Of a stretch of DNA of 64,000 nucleotides, positions 49,465-62,586 are shown piece after piece. The stretch is from NCBI GenBank assembly GCA_028274465.1, contig CM051456.1, forward strand, positions 70,046,753-70,110,752, in the 5' to 3' direction. The translations under genes were made by a program, and so were the position numbers. A model generated the notes under the pieces. It saw only the letters and a list, made by a program, of their open reading frames with translations. It was not told the DNA's origin and ran no database searches. Numbering within the stretch: the stretch's first letter is position 1; each line of letters opens with the position of its first letter. The stretch comes from Plantago ovata (lineage: Eukaryota; Streptophyta; Magnoliopsida; Lamiales; Plantaginaceae).

Positions 49465-52430
49465 CTAACCAGGATGATATCGAATGGTACAAGTGTAATC
49501 GCCCAGAAATTCCATCCATCGTGGTTGTCTCATGTTCAACTCCTTTTGTGTGAACACATACTTCAAACTCTTATGATCGATGAGAATGGTAAACTCCGGA
49601 CCATAAAGGTAGTGTCTCCACTTTCTTAAAGCAAAGACTATAGTAGCTAGCTCAAGGTCATGGGTTGGGTAATTTCTTTCATATGGCTTCAACTTCCTCG
49701 AAGCATATGCGATCACCTTTTCCCGTTGCATCAGTACACAACCCAAACCTTCCTTTGAAGCATCAGTGTAGACCACAAAGTCATTGGTTCCCTCGGGAAG
49801 AGCCAGTATAGGGGCAGTGGTCAGTCTCTTCTTCAGCTCTTTGAAGCTTTCCTCACACTTGTCACTCCATACGAACTTAGGATTTTTCCCTGTTAAAGAG
49901 GACAGGGGTCCAGCTATCTTCGAATAATCCTTCACAAAACGGCGATAGTAACCAGCCAAACCGAGAAAACTCCTCACCTCAGTGACAGATTCAGGTCTCT
50001 TCCAATTAACTATCGACTCAATCTTCGATGGGTTGACCTCCAAACCTTCTCCAGAGATAATGTGCCCTAGAAAGGCTACTTTATCTAGCCAAAATTCACA
50101 CTTGCTGAATTTGGCATAAAACTTGTTGTTCTGAAGAGTTTCCAAGACAATTCGAAGATGTTTCTCATGATCCTCTTCGGATTTCGAGTACACGAGAATG
50201 TCATCGATGAAAACAACAACAAACTGATCCAAATACGGCTGAAAAACCCGATGCATCAAATCCATGAACACAGCTGGGGTATTCGTAAGGCCAAACGGCA
50301 TCACCACAAACTCATAATGACCATACCTCGAGTTCAGGGCAGTCTTAGGTATGTCTTCTTCTCTTACCCTAAATTGATAATAGCCTTGTCGCAGATCAAG
50401 CTTTGAGTAAACCTTCGAACATTCCAATTGATCAAAGAGTTCCTCAATACGGGGCAGGGGGTATTTGTTCTTGACAGTGACTTGGTTCAGGCCTCGATAG
50501 TCGATGCACATCCTCATACTACCATCCTTCTTCTTTACGAACAGAACCGGTGATCCCCAAGGCGAAGAACAAGGTCTCACAAAACCGTTATCCACCAGAT
50601 CTTGCAGTTGAGTCTTAAGCTCCTTAAGCTCAGCAGGTGCCATCCTATAAGGTGACTTCGAAATGGGTGCAGTGCCAGGTACCAGATCAATACTAAACTC
50701 CACTTCTCGTTCAGGGGGTACGGAATCCAGCTTCTCAGGGAAAACACCCTTTAATTCCTTAACCACCCTAACTTCCCCGATTTTTGGTTGATCTTTGGGT
50801 TTATTGATCAGATACGCCAAAAAGCAGGTAGCACCCTTCACGTACAGCCTTCTAGCTTCCATAGCAGACAGCAGAAACTTCTCATCCTTTCTCTTATCTC
50901 CTTTCCACAAGACTTTCCCCTCTCCAGGTTTTCCCAGGGATATAGCCTTAGTTCGAAAATCCAGATGTGCGTAGTGCTCGGACAGCCAATCCATACCCAG
51001 TATAACATCGTAGGTCGATAGAGGTAGAAATATAAGGTCAGCAGGGAAAGTTCTTCCTAGGATGGAAATCTCGCATCGCTCGACGAACTTTTTAGTGATT
51101 AAACTAGCTCCCAAAGGCGTACATACTTCTAAAGCGTAGGGTAAAACTTTGTATGGTAAAACGAGTGGCTCAGCAAATACTTCAGCAATAAATGAATGCG
51201 TAGCACCAGGATCAAATAAAGCTTTAGATGAAGTTTGAGCGATCAATAGCGTACCTTCAACCACATTCGCGGTGTCAGGAACTTCATGACCACCTATGCT
51301 GTAAACCCGGGGCTTTGCCATAGTACCCTTTCCATCATTTCTCGGAGCATAGTCTCCTGGTCTTCTTCCTTTGACAATGGCATGACGGTTCGGACAGTGG
51401 CTGATTTTGTGATCCTTGCTTCCACAAGCCAAACACAAGCCTTGTCCTTTCCAGCAGTTGTGCTCATCGTGGTTGACTCCCCCACAGTAGTTGCAGTTCT
51501 TCCTTGCTTGGGATGACTGCCCAGACCCTCCAGGTGTGTTGCGAGAACGGTTGTCATGCTGATTTCGAGCATACTTCGCCGGTGGTGCTTGATATCCAGA
51601 TTGGTATCCACCTCGACTCTCCCTCTTGTATCCAGATTGCCTTCCTCCTCCATGGCTCCCAGAAGAACTAGAGTAGTTCCTCTTGCTAGAGTATGGCTTA
51701 TCAGTCATCTTGATCTCCTTGAGACCACTTTCTACCTCGGAGGCGAGTTCGACAGCCTTGAGATAGGTAGGCATATTGGTCCCAAACAAACTGTACCGGA
51801 TCTCAGAGTTCAGACCCTTCACAAAGTGACGAACCTTCTCTCGTTCAACGTCCTGGAAATGCGGCACGTACTTCAGTAGTCGGGTAAATTCGGAGTCATA
51901 ATCGGCAACATCCATGTCCCCTTGCACCAAAGCTTGAAATTCATCTCTCCGATTCTCGTGAACCAGGCGAGGCACGTACTTGTCCATGAAATCCTTGGTG
52001 AAGTTCTCCCAGGTGCGAGCAACTCCCTCTTGCCTCCATCTTGCATTCACGGTTCTCCACCAGTTCCTGGCGGCTCCCACGAACTGGAAAGCAGCAAGCT
52101 CGATTTTCCTCTCGTCCGGATAGTGCAGGATCGAGAATAAGTTTTCCATACTTTCGATCCATAGCTCAGCCTTACGGGCATCAGGTGTTCACTCGAACCT
52201 CTCAGGATGGAATCGAGTGAATCATTCCGTAGCTTGATCGATGGTCTGGATCGGTGGTGGTGGCGGAGGAGAACAGGTGGTGCTCCAGCACGGCGAATGG
52301 TTTCACTGAAATTTCCCAAAGCAGCGATGACACGGTCCACTTCGTCTCCATTTTCAGCATGCTGATCATCTCCACTTCCATTGCTGCTAGCACCACGAGT
52401 GTTTCTGCGACTCATTCTAACAAAGGGCAT
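49465..52430 (-). pseudogene. Chr-2 gag, protease, RT and RNase H region
   Basis: Gag begins near 52430 (MSRRNTRGASSNG), continuing into a retrotransposon gag domain ([46 protein letters not shown]). Two zinc-knuckle-like motifs follow, [14 protein letters not shown] and [14 protein letters not shown] (about 51390-51480). Then come the aspartic protease (GATHSFI), a gypsy RT ([41 protein letters not shown]) and RNase H ([38 protein letters not shown]). It would copy the element RNA inside cytoplasmic particles. Nearly all of this stretch is one open frame; only a break or so lies in the N-terminal part. Confidence 0.9.
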
Positions 52431-52776
52431 TACTTAGCAGTTGATTTAACAACCTCGAGTCTCTAACTTAGAAAAGAACGGAAAAACAAAGAACTAAGGC
52501 CAGAACTTAATCTTCTACAACAGGTATAAACTGAGCAGTGCAGAAGAAACATGCCTTGAACATTAAAACAAAATGCAAAACAAGAAATCAACGAAGTCTC
52601 AAAACAGCCAAGCATGCAATTAAACAAAGGAAAACCGGTCTCTACTCGTCTTAGCGAGAAAACAGAAAACCACAGAGTCAAGTAAACGGAAAAGCATAAA
52701 CAGTCTCAGTCGGCTGACTAAAAAAAACTCGCTTGGCAAAAAGGAAGTTCGGTACGAGCTCGAAAAGGCATCTATC
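52431..52776 (-). other. Chr-2 leader segment between small frame and gag
   Basis: No coding frame seen. A/C-rich leader sequence in sense T/G. Confidence 0.5.
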
Positions 52777-53229
52777 CTAATAGGCGTCCTCGATATCATC
52801 TTCGGAACATCGTTCGGGCACGTGAGCATCTCCTCCTTCTTCCTCAGAGGGGTCCTCCTCGGGTTCTTCTTCGGATTCTTCTTCGGGTTCTCCTTCACTC
52901 TCCACTCTACGTGATGGTCCGCAACCCTCGGGGAACGTCCTCCGAGCCTTCCTCCTGCGAATCCTGATGCCTAGGATGGACGCGGTTAACGAAACAAAGC
53001 CAAAGTGCTCCTTTGCGGCGTGTAATGCCGTCTTAAGGAATTCGATTTCCGCATCCTTCGTTGCTACTTCGTCTCGAAGCTTAAAGTTTTCCAGCCAGTA
53101 GTGATCTCGTTCACGAACGACCCTGTCCATCACGAATCCTGGGTAAACGCCAACAACAGGAACGGAGGTATACGGGTTAAACTCTCCTTCGACTAGGCGG
53201 TAACGAATAACGTTCTTTTCAGAACTCAT
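52777..53229 (-). CDS. Chr-2 small leader open frame (unknown protein)
   Basis: 150 codons on the minus strand from an ATG at 53229, lying between the primer site and gag. The protein begins SSEKNVIRYRLVEGEFNPYT. It has a possible short coiled-coil stretch (WLENFKLRDEVATKDAEIEFLKTALHAAKEHF), a basic patch (RIRRRKARR) and a very acidic tail (GEPEEESEEEPEEDPSEEEGGD). I do not recognise the family. A leader frame before gag is not standard in chromoviruses. It could be a host-derived capture, a second accessory protein or chance, but the length, intact ATG and domain-like composition favour coding. Confidence 0.5.
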   Translation of the reverse strand: MSSEKNVIRYRLVEGEFNPYTSVPVVGVYPGFVMDRVVRERDHYWLENFKLRDEVATKDAEIEFLKTALHAAKEHFGFVSLTASILGIRIRRRKARRTFPEGCGPSRRVESEGEPEEESEEEPEEDPSEEEGGDAHVPERCSEDDIEDAY

Positions 53230-53493
53230 ACCTATCTGTAAGCACACGCGTATTTAACTAGTTAATAACTACGTCAAAATCAAAACAACCATGGAAGGTC
53301 AGCAGTTTCAGAAACGGGTCAGAAAAGTCGTCAGAATCAGAACAGAGAAGATGAAGAAACGGGTTAAGATTAGTACGCAGGACTAGAATCTGAAAAGCAA
53401 CAGAAAATACAAGACCTAACCAGCGACTCCGACCCTCACACACACCCCAAAGGTCAAAAGATCCTATCCTAGCAAGCTCGAGTTTGAACTCAA

Positions 53494-53506
53494 GCTCTGA
53501 TACCAA
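53494..53506 (-). other. Chr-2 primer-binding site (initiator tRNA-Met)
   Basis: In sense, TTGGTATCAGAGC directly follows the 5' LTR end. Confidence 0.88.
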
Positions 53507-53507
53507 C

Positions 53508-56007
53508 TGTAACGGTATCGGTTTTGAAAACAAAATAATTTCTTGAAAAATAAAATCCAAAATAACTTTAATAGCAACGGTCGACAATCAATGCCAAAAT
53601 AATCTTTGGCGCGCACAGCTCTAAGAGAAACAAGCAAATATCCAACGATAAACTTAGAATTCAAGTGAAACAACGAGTGAAGACAATAAAAAGTTCATCT
53701 TCTTATTTTGAAATAAAATCCCAAGACACCCCAGACCCTTCTCTCAGTCGCTGGCATCCTATTCGCGAACATCCTCAGCAGTATCTGGAAGGAAGGAATT
53801 TTGAAAACAAGAGAGCGTGAGATAAAGGATCTCAGTGAGGTTCTAAGTTAAAAACAGAAAGTAAACAGTTTTGAAATCAAAATCCTTTTCAGAAAAGCAA
53901 ACAAACAGAACAGATCACATAACAGATAAGTTGAAGACTGTTGGTGCAGCCCGCCTTATTGCTCCTACTCCCAGAATGCCCTTATAACTCCCTCCAGAGG
54001 GTGCACAACTCCGGAAAGAAACAGAAACCCCCGTGTACTTTGGGGAAACAGAACCTACGACCCTAATAGACCTCAGCGACTTCTGCCTCGCGCCTAAAAG
54101 GGATTAGACTAGGCAATAATCAAGCAAACCCGATAGTCCTCTACTACCCAAGCCTACCTAATTACGACCTAATCGACCGGTCACACAGAAACAGAACAGA
54201 TACAGAACAACAGATACAGATAATCAAACACCGAGAGGTGTTCCTGCAGAAGAGTCAGTCCAGAACAGAGTAGCAATAAACACAAAAAGTAAATAGTCAT
54301 ACTTAGGACTTAAATACTTTTACGCGGAAGCATACAGTAAAACAGTATATGTAATAGTAGGTACAAGTTGTCACATATCCTTCCAATTTTTCGCAAATAA
54401 AAAGGTTTAGGGGTGAACACTCACCTTAACTTGCGAGCCAAAGATCTCCAACGAGTAGTAAGCTTATGGGTTATCGAACAACGGAGAACCTAAAGAGAAA
54501 ATACTAATCACACTTTAGAAGTCGAACGGACTGAAGGAAAAAGGTTGGAAAAGAAGTGGTAAAGACGGGGTTCGAACTCGGGACCTCTAAGTTAGTCAAG
54601 CAAAGACCTAACCAACTAGGCTAGCAAGTCAAGTCATTATTAAGTTACAAAAATAGAAACTAAGTTGAAATATTTTCAGAAACTCTTTCGGTTTTCAGAC
54701 TCTGGAAATTACCAAAATACCCTTCATCGGTAAATTGCAAAAAGATCCTTTTCAAAATCAGAAAGTACAAATAAGACCAGAACTTTTCCACACATACATA
54801 TCAGTCTCCACAGAACAAGAAGGTTTACAAAAAGTCGTCTGTCAGTCAACTACGGTCAAAGTTAAATTGCAAAAAGGTCCTTAAGGTTTTCAAACTTCCC
54901 AAAACAGTCCACAAAGTTCAAATCAATATCATTAAAGTCCAAATCAGTCCTTTTCGAAGTCAACAGAAAACTATGGTCAACATACGAGGTCAAACCAACA
55001 CAAGTCCAACAATCAGTAACAACAATCTAACAAATCCTAAGTCCCGGTTCTCAGTTCGAATCAAATAACAACATGGCCAGATTGAACGAGGGTAAAATGG
55101 TCCAGGGGTAAAAAGTCCAAAACAAAATACGAATTTCGAATCGAAAGAACAGTAAAGGAATCGAGATTTACCTTCGAATCGAACGGAAAGGAATCAAGTG
55201 TTGCGAATCAAATTGAAAACAAAGAATTAAAAACAAGATTGAATCCATTCGAAACGGAAAGGACAGAGCGGACAAAAATTACTTACCGATCAAAATCGGA
55301 ATTAAACGGACCGGACGGAACGAACAGAACGGCGAACTCAAAACGGAACGGGACAGATCGGCGAGCAGGCGGCGGATCGAATCGAGACAGACGAACGGTG
55401 GCTCGGCGGGAGGCGCAGACGGATCGAACGGACAGAGCGAACGGACCGATCGGGACAGACGTCGCGGTGGCGGACAGACGGATCGGCGCAACAGCAGTGG
55501 CGAGATCGAGACGATTGGTGACGATGCGAATCGGAGCGGCGCGGTGAGGTGCAGATGAACGGGACAGAGACCGGATCGATCGATCGATCGACAAGGAACG
55601 ACGCTGCGGCGCGGCGACGGCGGCGCGGAGTCAGGCGGCGGGACGGACGGAGCAGCAGCAACACTTTCTTCTTCTCTCTCTTTTTCTCTTTCTCTCTTTC
55701 TTTTCTTTTCTTTCTTTCTCTTTTCTCTTGAACGACAAGCAAGAATAAGGAGGGAGGAGAATCTGATTAGGGTTAGGGTTTGGGTCAAAAGGGCTGGTCA
55801 AAAGGGATTTGACTGGGCTAAAGAATGGGCCAAAAAGAGATCTGAAAAGTCCAGCCTTCCAGCTTGATCCAAACGAAACGAAACGAACTAGCTTACGCGA
55901 AATTAATTAAATAATTACCGAATAAATAATTTACTCTGATAATTAATTAACTAAAATTAAATAATAAAATAATAAATAAATAATTAAAAAAAAGACGGGG
56001 TGTTACA
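53508..56007 (-). repeat. Chr-2 5' LTR
   Basis: 2500 bp in minus orientation. Holds the telo-box (55767-55781), TGGGCY elements (55814, 55826), pyrimidine tract (55672-55730), a (GATC)n run near 55577 and the pol III-type box pair (54568-54623). Confidence 0.93.
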
Positions 56008-56012
56008 AAAAC
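56008..56012 (+). other. Target-site duplication of Chr-2, right copy (AAAAC)
   Basis: Same as 45400-45404. The Sire-4 spacer resumes directly with CGTCAGAGC, matching Sire-2 near 26680. Confidence 0.92.
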
Positions 56013-56660
56013 CGTCAGAGCACTCTCTCTCTTTGTTTTGCTAACCGTTAGATCAATAACTCCTTTTAATCAATGGCCACGATTGTATTTCATGTCATGA
56101 TTATTACGAGTTTATCTGTGCCCGATTAACGTCACAAATTGATTTTACCGAGTTTTATGGGATTAGATTGCTTGCTGAAATAGACAAGAATCTTTTCAGC
56201 GAGTTTGCATAAATAGCTTAGATACTTGCTTAAAGTTCCCCCTTACTTAGATATCTCATATTTTCTTAAGTTTAAAAGATATTTCTGTTTTCCCGTATCA
56301 GTAAATTCTTTTGTACTTGAGATATCCTTTGGTAAAATCTGAGAAATGAGTTTTGCTCTTTTTCTGAGTTCCCGTCTCAGAATATTACCTTGATACTTGA
56401 ATACCTGTTCTCAGTATCTTTGATTGTCTGAATGCCCGTTTCAGCAATCCTTAAGGTTTTTCTCTTACTTAGTGTCTGTCTCAGCAAGTGATCAAGTTTC
56501 CTAACAAATACATGTTTTGAAGGAATTACTTGTTGAATGCCTGTTTCGGCAATCATGTAGTGACCTATCAGTTCTTAGAAGAAATTAGTGGACGGAGCTT
56601 TTAAGTAAGAATACTTTGGCTTGCTGAATACCTGTTTCAGCATTCTGCCAAATGTATCCT
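56013..56660 (-). other. Sire-4 pol-to-ORF3 spacer with hairpin array
   Basis: No gene. Hairpins at 56363-56381 (TCTGAG/CTCAGA, loop TTCCCGT), 56428-56444 (CTGAA/TTCAG) and 56621-56643 (TTGCTGAA/TTCAGCAT). Weaker ones lie near 56285, 56467 and 56529. Same order as in Sire-1, reversed. Confidence 0.72.
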
Positions 56661-59600
56661 TTATTGAGATAGCTGAATCAATCCAAGGTTATACCTTAGC
56701 ATTGCGAACCTATTATCTGGTAAGGGCTTGGTAAAGATGTCAGCAAGTTGATCATTAGTACCAACTTTCACAACCTCAATATCTCCTTTTTCCACATGAT
56801 CTCTAATGAAATGATGTCTAATATCAATGTACTTATTCCTAGAGTGAAACTTAGGATTTTGCGTGATAGCAATAGCACTTGTATTATCACAAAGATTGGT
56901 GTTTTCTTTGCAGAAATACCATAATCTCTTAACTGTTGCTGAATCCATAGGATTTGAGCTGTGCAACAACCAGCTACAATGTATTCAGATTCAGTGGATG
57001 AATTGGCAACACAGATTTGCTTCTTTCTGAACCATGATATTAATCTAGTACCCAAAAATTGACAAGTTCCAGATGTACTTTTTCTATCAAGAGTTGATCC
57101 TCCATGATCAGCATCAGAATAACCAACCAATTCTAGTCCAGAATCTTTAGGATACCATAATCCAACATTGACTATACCTTTGACATATTTCAGTATCTTG
57201 ATTGCCTTTTTGTAGTGTGATTCTCTTGGATCAGATTGGAATCTTGCACACACACAAACAGCATACTGAATGTCATGTCTACTTGCTGTTAAATACAACA
57301 AGGAACCAATGAGCTTCATATACTTGTGTTCTTCAACACTTTTATCTTCTTTAGTATAGCCCAATTTGGTACCAACACTCATAGGGATCTTTTCAGGTTT
57401 CTCTTCCTCTTTGATCCTAAACTTTATGAGCATTTCTTTCGCATACTTTGCCTGATTTATGAATGTTCCATCTTTGAGTTGCTTGACTTGCAATCCTAGG
57501 AAATAATTCATTTTTCCCATCATACTCATTTCAAACTTGTTTTTCATGAGTTTGGCAAAATCATCACAAAGTTGCTTGTCCTTAGATCCAAAAATTATGT
57601 CATCCACATAAATTTGAACTAAGAGTATTTTACCATCATGGTTCATGATAAATAAGGTTTTGTCAACTTCACCTTTCTTGAAACCATTCTCCAGCAAAAA
57701 CTTAGCCAAGGTATCATACCATGCTCTTGGTGCTTGCTTTAGACCATATACAGCTTTCTGAAGCTTGTATACCATCTTGATTTCTGAGGGAAGTTCAAAG
57801 CCAGGGGGTTGTTCTAAGTAGACTTCTTCAGCAAGTTCACCATTCAAGAATGCACTTTTAACATCCATTTGGTAAACAATGAAGTCATTGTGAGCAGCAA
57901 AGGCCAAGAAAAGCCTAATTGCATCCAATCTTGCAACTGGTGCATAAGACTCATCATAATCCAATCCTTCAGTCTGACAGTAACCTTGAGCAACTAAACG
58001 TGCTTTATTTCTTGTTACTTCACCAGACTCACTCAGCTTGTTTCTGAACACCCACTTTGTACCAATAGCTTTCTTGCCTTCAGCAAGTGGTACAAGTTTC
58101 CAGACTTTGTTCTTTTCAAATTGATCCAATTCTTCTTGCATTGCCTTTATCCATTCAGAATGCTTTAAAGCTTCTTCTATGGTTTTAGATTCAATTTCTG
58201 AAACAAAGCAGGAGAACAATGATTCTACTTCTACTACAGTTGCTTCTTCAGCAAGTCATGAGTAGTAGATGCTTTGGATCTAGTCACTTGGCGTTTATTA
58301 ATATCACCAATCATATCCGTAGAGGGATGATCTCTAATCCATTTATTAACAGGTTTTCTGCTTGTTGGATCTGGATATGTTTGCTCATCAGCATGTGACT
58401 CTTCAGTATGTACTTGTTCAGCACTACTGGGATTTTGTGTCTCTGAGATTGGTTCATCAACAACTGCTTGTTTAGCATTGCTTGATTGTGGTAGTTCATC
58501 AGCAGGCACTAGAGGTTGCGTAGTTTCAGCAACTTCCGGAGCAACTGCGTCTTTTGCTGGAAATTCTTTGTCGTGAACTATATTTATCTTGTCATGACTT
58601 GGGGGAGGAGAGTCATTGTCAGAATCATCATATAGTTCAATTGACTTGATTTGCCTAGCATTAGATTCAGTTCTTTGCGCATGTATGATTAACTTTTTCA
58701 TACATTCTGATATTTCTTCTTCAGCAGGCACTCCTTGTGTCTTTTCATAGAATACAACATGCACTGATTCTTCGATCTTTTGTGCCTTTTTGTTGTAAAC
58801 TCTATAAGCTTTACTATGCAATGAGTAACCGAGAAATATCGCTTCGTCTGCCTTTGCTTGAAATGTTCTTAGGTATTCTCTACCGTTATTAAGAACGAAA
58901 CACTTGCAACCAAATACTCTTGGATGAGTGATATTAGGAGGTCTTCCAACAAACAATTCATAAGGAGTTTTGTTGTATTCCTTAGTAATCAAACATCTGT
59001 TTTGAGTGTAACAGGCGGTATTAATCGCTTCAATCCAGTAAGCCTCACTTATTTCAGTGTCAGCAAGCATTGTTCTTGCGGCTTCTTTCAGGGTACGATT
59101 CTTCCGTTCAGCAACACCGTTTTGCTGTGGTGTCCTTACTGAGGATAACTGATGTTGTATGCCTTTTGAGGTGCAATACTCAGTTATGTACTGGTTTACA
59201 AACTCAGTACCATGGTCTGTCCTTATGACTTTTACCTTATCATTTTTCATGACTTCAAGCTTATTCAGCAAGTTAGGTATTTCAGTCCTAGTTTCAGATT
59301 TGTGCTTGATGAATACTACCCAAGTGAATCTTGAATTGTCATCCACCACGACCAGACCATACTTCTTACCAGCATAGCTTGTTGAAGACGATTCAAACAA
59401 GTCCATGTGCAAGAGTTGTAAAGGTTTTGTAGTTGACGGTACTGCCTTGTTCTTGAAAGAAGATTTGGTTTGCTTTCCTTGCTGACATGCATTGCAAACA
59501 CCATCCTTCTTAAAAGTAACCTTAGGTAATCCAACTACAAGTGCCTTTTTAGACAGCTTATTCAGCGTCTTGAAGTTTAGATGACTTGTTCGTTTATGCC

Positions 59601-60048
59601 ATAACCATGCTTTTTCAGCAAGGCAATCGTGATCTGAGACAAGGCATTTTTCAACGATTGCTGAAGACCAATCTACGGTGTACAAGCCTCCTGATCTTCT
59701 TGTAATCATAATTACCGTTTTAGTCTCGAAATCTATAAGTTTACATTCATCGCTTTTGATTTTGATGAAGTATCCTTTGTCAGCAAACTGACTCATGCTG
59801 AAAAGATTAAACTTAAGATTTTTGACATAAAGAACTCCAGTAATGGTTATGCATCCTAACTTCACGTCACCATAGCCTTTTGTAGAACTAGAGCCTCCAC
59901 CAGCAAACCTTATTGTTGGACCTTTAGACCACCGTCTATAGTTTATAAGGTTATTCTTGTTGCCCGTCATGTGCTTTCCACAACCACTGTTAAAGTGCCA
60001 GATTGCATCGTTTGTCTCCGTGGCTGAAGTCTGCACAATCAAGAGCAA
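56661..60048 (-). pseudogene. Sire-4 pol (protease, integrase, RT, RNase H), lightly broken
   Basis: In sense order: protease region (GCGKHMTGNKNN); zinc region LWHKRTSHLNF..VCNACQQGKQTK; integrase core (KKYGLVVVDDNSRFTWVVF, IRTDHGTEF, NGVAERKNRTLKEAARTML; about 59400-58990); a linker with VAETTQPLVPADE; reverse transcriptase ([43 protein letters not shown]; about 58170-57480); RNase H ([45 protein letters not shown]; about 57140-56700). It ends at the conserved terminator at 56661. Only a few breaks; the closest to intact pol of this family in the window. Confidence 0.9.
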
Positions 60049-60053
60049 ACAAG

Positions 60054-62474
60054 TTAATTATCCAATATTGGATGTCCATTAACATATTCAAGAATGCGTC
60101 TAGTGGAAACCCAAGACTTAAGTTTTTCAACTTTGACTTGTTTTCTACTTGCTGAGGAACAAGGAGGTTTTGAGCTGAAAGACTTTTGATTCGTGCTGAT
60201 CAAGTCCACTTTCTGATGTGGTGTCTTGCTCGGTTGACCTTTTTGCTAAACATACTTTTCAGTAAGTTCTTTTCTAGCAAGGTTCCTTCTAGACCTAGCA
60301 TTTAGAGTCTTTTCAGAACTCTTAGGCTTGATTTTGTTCATCTCTTTGAAGTATCTTTGCTGACTTTGCTTATACTCGTGAAAAAGTTCACTTTGCTTGG
60401 TTTTGAAACCGAATCCACTTTTCGGAGAATGCTGAGCTTTTGTGTCAGCAACCTTACTTGATTCAGGTTTGTCAGCAAAGGTCTTCTGATTACTTTTAGT
60501 AATCTTGCCTTTTGACTTAACAAATTGCTTTTCAGCAACTTGTTTGGCGGAATGCTTCACAGCATCCTTCTTCTTTTCAGTTTGCTTCACAACAACCTGT
60601 TTTCCTTTTAAAGTCTTGTTACTTTGAGTAGCAACAGCGGGCTTTATGGTCGTAGGTACTTGATTGCATGTTTCAGCAACCTTAGATTGACCAAACTAAT
60701 AGAGTTCTGGTTGACCACTATCAGTAGCACGTACGAAGGAAATCGGTGATTTGTCTTTACGCAAGATTTCTACGTCATCACCTTCATACGTTGCACCTAA
60801 ACCTTCTTTCTGAGATGGATCTCTCAAATAAGAGTTTAGTTCAGTCAGCGTATTACTTGCGTCAGCATAAGATTTGAAATTGATTTTCATCTTTTTCATT
60901 TCTTGGATTTCAGCAAGTAACTTTAGAATTGAGGACTGATATTCTTCCAATTCTAATGCCATTTGAGAATTCTTCTCTGTAGCTTCAGCAATCAACTTCT
61001 TAAGACGCCTTATTTCAGCATCCTTTTCTTCTGTCTCTTCCTTCAGCAAGACATACTTTGCAGTAGTCTGCTTGGTCAGAGTTTTAGCAATCTGTAGTTT
61101 CTCTTGCTGTCTGCTCAGAGTTTTCTCAAATCTTTCGATTTCTCCTTGAATCTTGTCAAGGTCAATCTCGTCTTCACTTTCTGAGTCTGAGTCAGAGGTA
61201 GGGTTGTTTACCTGACCGGCCATGAGGCAGAACTCGTAGTTTGACACATCTGGATAAGCTTCCATAGCTATTCCACAAACTTCTTTGCCAATTTCCACGT
61301 CTAGAGTGGCTTCTTCATCGTTTGTGTCTGAGCTTTCATCCTCACTGTCTTCGGAGCTAGTATCAATGCACAATGCATCGATTTTTGCTTGAAGCTTCTT
61401 CTTTTCTTCAGCAATAAAAGCTCTTTTGAACTTCTTCTTCTTTTCAGCAGATTTGCCTTTCAACAAAGGGCAATTTGCTTTGAAGTGTCCAGGCTTTTTG
61501 CAGTAAAAGAAGAGATCATTTCCAACTTCTGGCTCTTCTGATGAAGTTGCTTGCTGAGCTTGCTTGTTCAGCGAGCTAGTCTCATTCTTGTACTTATGGT
61601 AGTTGTTACCAAGATGCTTTTTCAGCTTCTCTTTTGCTTTTCGCCTTTCAAGTTCCTTGCTGATGAATTTCTTCATGTTTTGTACAACCAAAGCATTTTC
61701 ATCAGCAGGCTCTTTATCATTCTTCTTTTCGGAAGATGACGGCTTTGCAGCAAGAGCAATGTTTTGCGATTTTTCAGCAAACACATTTTCTCTTTGCTTT
61801 GTCTCATAGTTGACAGTAGCAAGATGAGAGAACAACTCTGTTGGTGTAATGTCTGGCATTCCTTGATTGTAATAGAAATTCTGAGTGTGGATCCATTCTT
61901 GATTCAGACTTCTGATGATGGTTTTCACCTTCTCAGAATCTGAGTAAAGATTTCCAGCACCCAAGGCTGCCATTTCATTAACAAGAGTTGTGAATCTGAA
62001 GTCCAAGTCTTCCAGTGACTCGTTTGTACCTTGTTTAAAGTTTTGGAACTTTAATTTCAGTACTTCAACTTTGTTTTCCTTGGTTTTGTCAAATCCAGCA
62101 CAAAGATCTTGAACCATTTTCCAAGCTTCCTTAGCAGTTTTAGCACCCCACAGTTTGCACTGTATGGTATCCGGAGTTGATCGAATGATGATGTTTCTTG
62201 CTTGGCCATCAAGACGGAATCTCTTGGCTTCGTCGGAAGTCCATTCCTCTCTTGGTTTTGGCACAACGGTATCAACCGGTTCGCCTAAGATAGTTTCCTT
62301 TCCAGCTTTAGTGGTTTTGTGAGGAAAACTTCTTTCAACCTTAGTGATTTTGATAGGTCCATCATTAATGACAGTGACCATCTCATCACTAATGGCCTCA
62401 AGATGTAGCATCATGTTGTTTCGCCATTTTTCGTAGTTTTCCAGCTTCAGCAAGGGAGCGTCTCCTAAAGACAT
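60054..62474 (-). pseudogene. Sire-4 gag, lightly broken
   Basis: The ATG at 62474 begins SLGDAPLLKLENYEKWRNNMM. A long open frame carries the UBN2-like region, a zinc-knuckle region (YCKKPGHFKANC, near residue 325), the acidic SDSESEDEIDLDKIQGE stretch and a strong coiled coil (SRQQEKLQIAKTLTKQ, EIRRLKKLIAEATEK, about residues 470-560). The basic Lys/Gln tail (SQLFHEYKQSQQRYFKEMNKIK) follows. It would form the particle and bind element RNA; the coiled coil probably mediates self-association. One or two breaks. Confidence 0.88.
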
Positions 62475-62572
62475 CTTGTCAGCAAAGCACTACCAAACTG
62501 ATCAAGTGAGAGTGATTTACGGAAAGCACCTAAGGGGATCTAGGTTCAGTGCTAAAGGTTAAAGAACCTCCA

Positions 62573-62584
62573 GCTCTGATACCA
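62573..62584 (-). other. Sire-4 primer-binding site (initiator tRNA-Met)
   Basis: In sense, TGGTATCAGAGC two bases after the 5' LTR. Confidence 0.9.
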
Positions 62585-62586
62585 CT

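Larger units (their letters stand above)
45405..56007 (-). mobile_element. Chr-2: complete chromovirus (Ty3/gypsy), minus strand
   Basis: Two long LTRs (45405-47873; 53508-56007), Met-type primer site, a leader with a small open frame, gag, protease, RT, RNase H, integrase, a chromodomain-like C-terminus and a polypurine tract. It is flanked by AAAAC duplications. It is structurally complete at 10.6 kb, with only a few coding breaks. The LTRs are about 97% alike by eye with a few short insertions, suggesting a recent insertion. The long LTRs and chromodomain fit the Tekay/Del-like chromoviruses, but the sublineage is not certain. Confidence 0.92.

Noticed and set aside
55575-55592. (GATC)n run as a functional repeat
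   Set aside because: Short, present once per LTR, and explained by local sequence simplicity.
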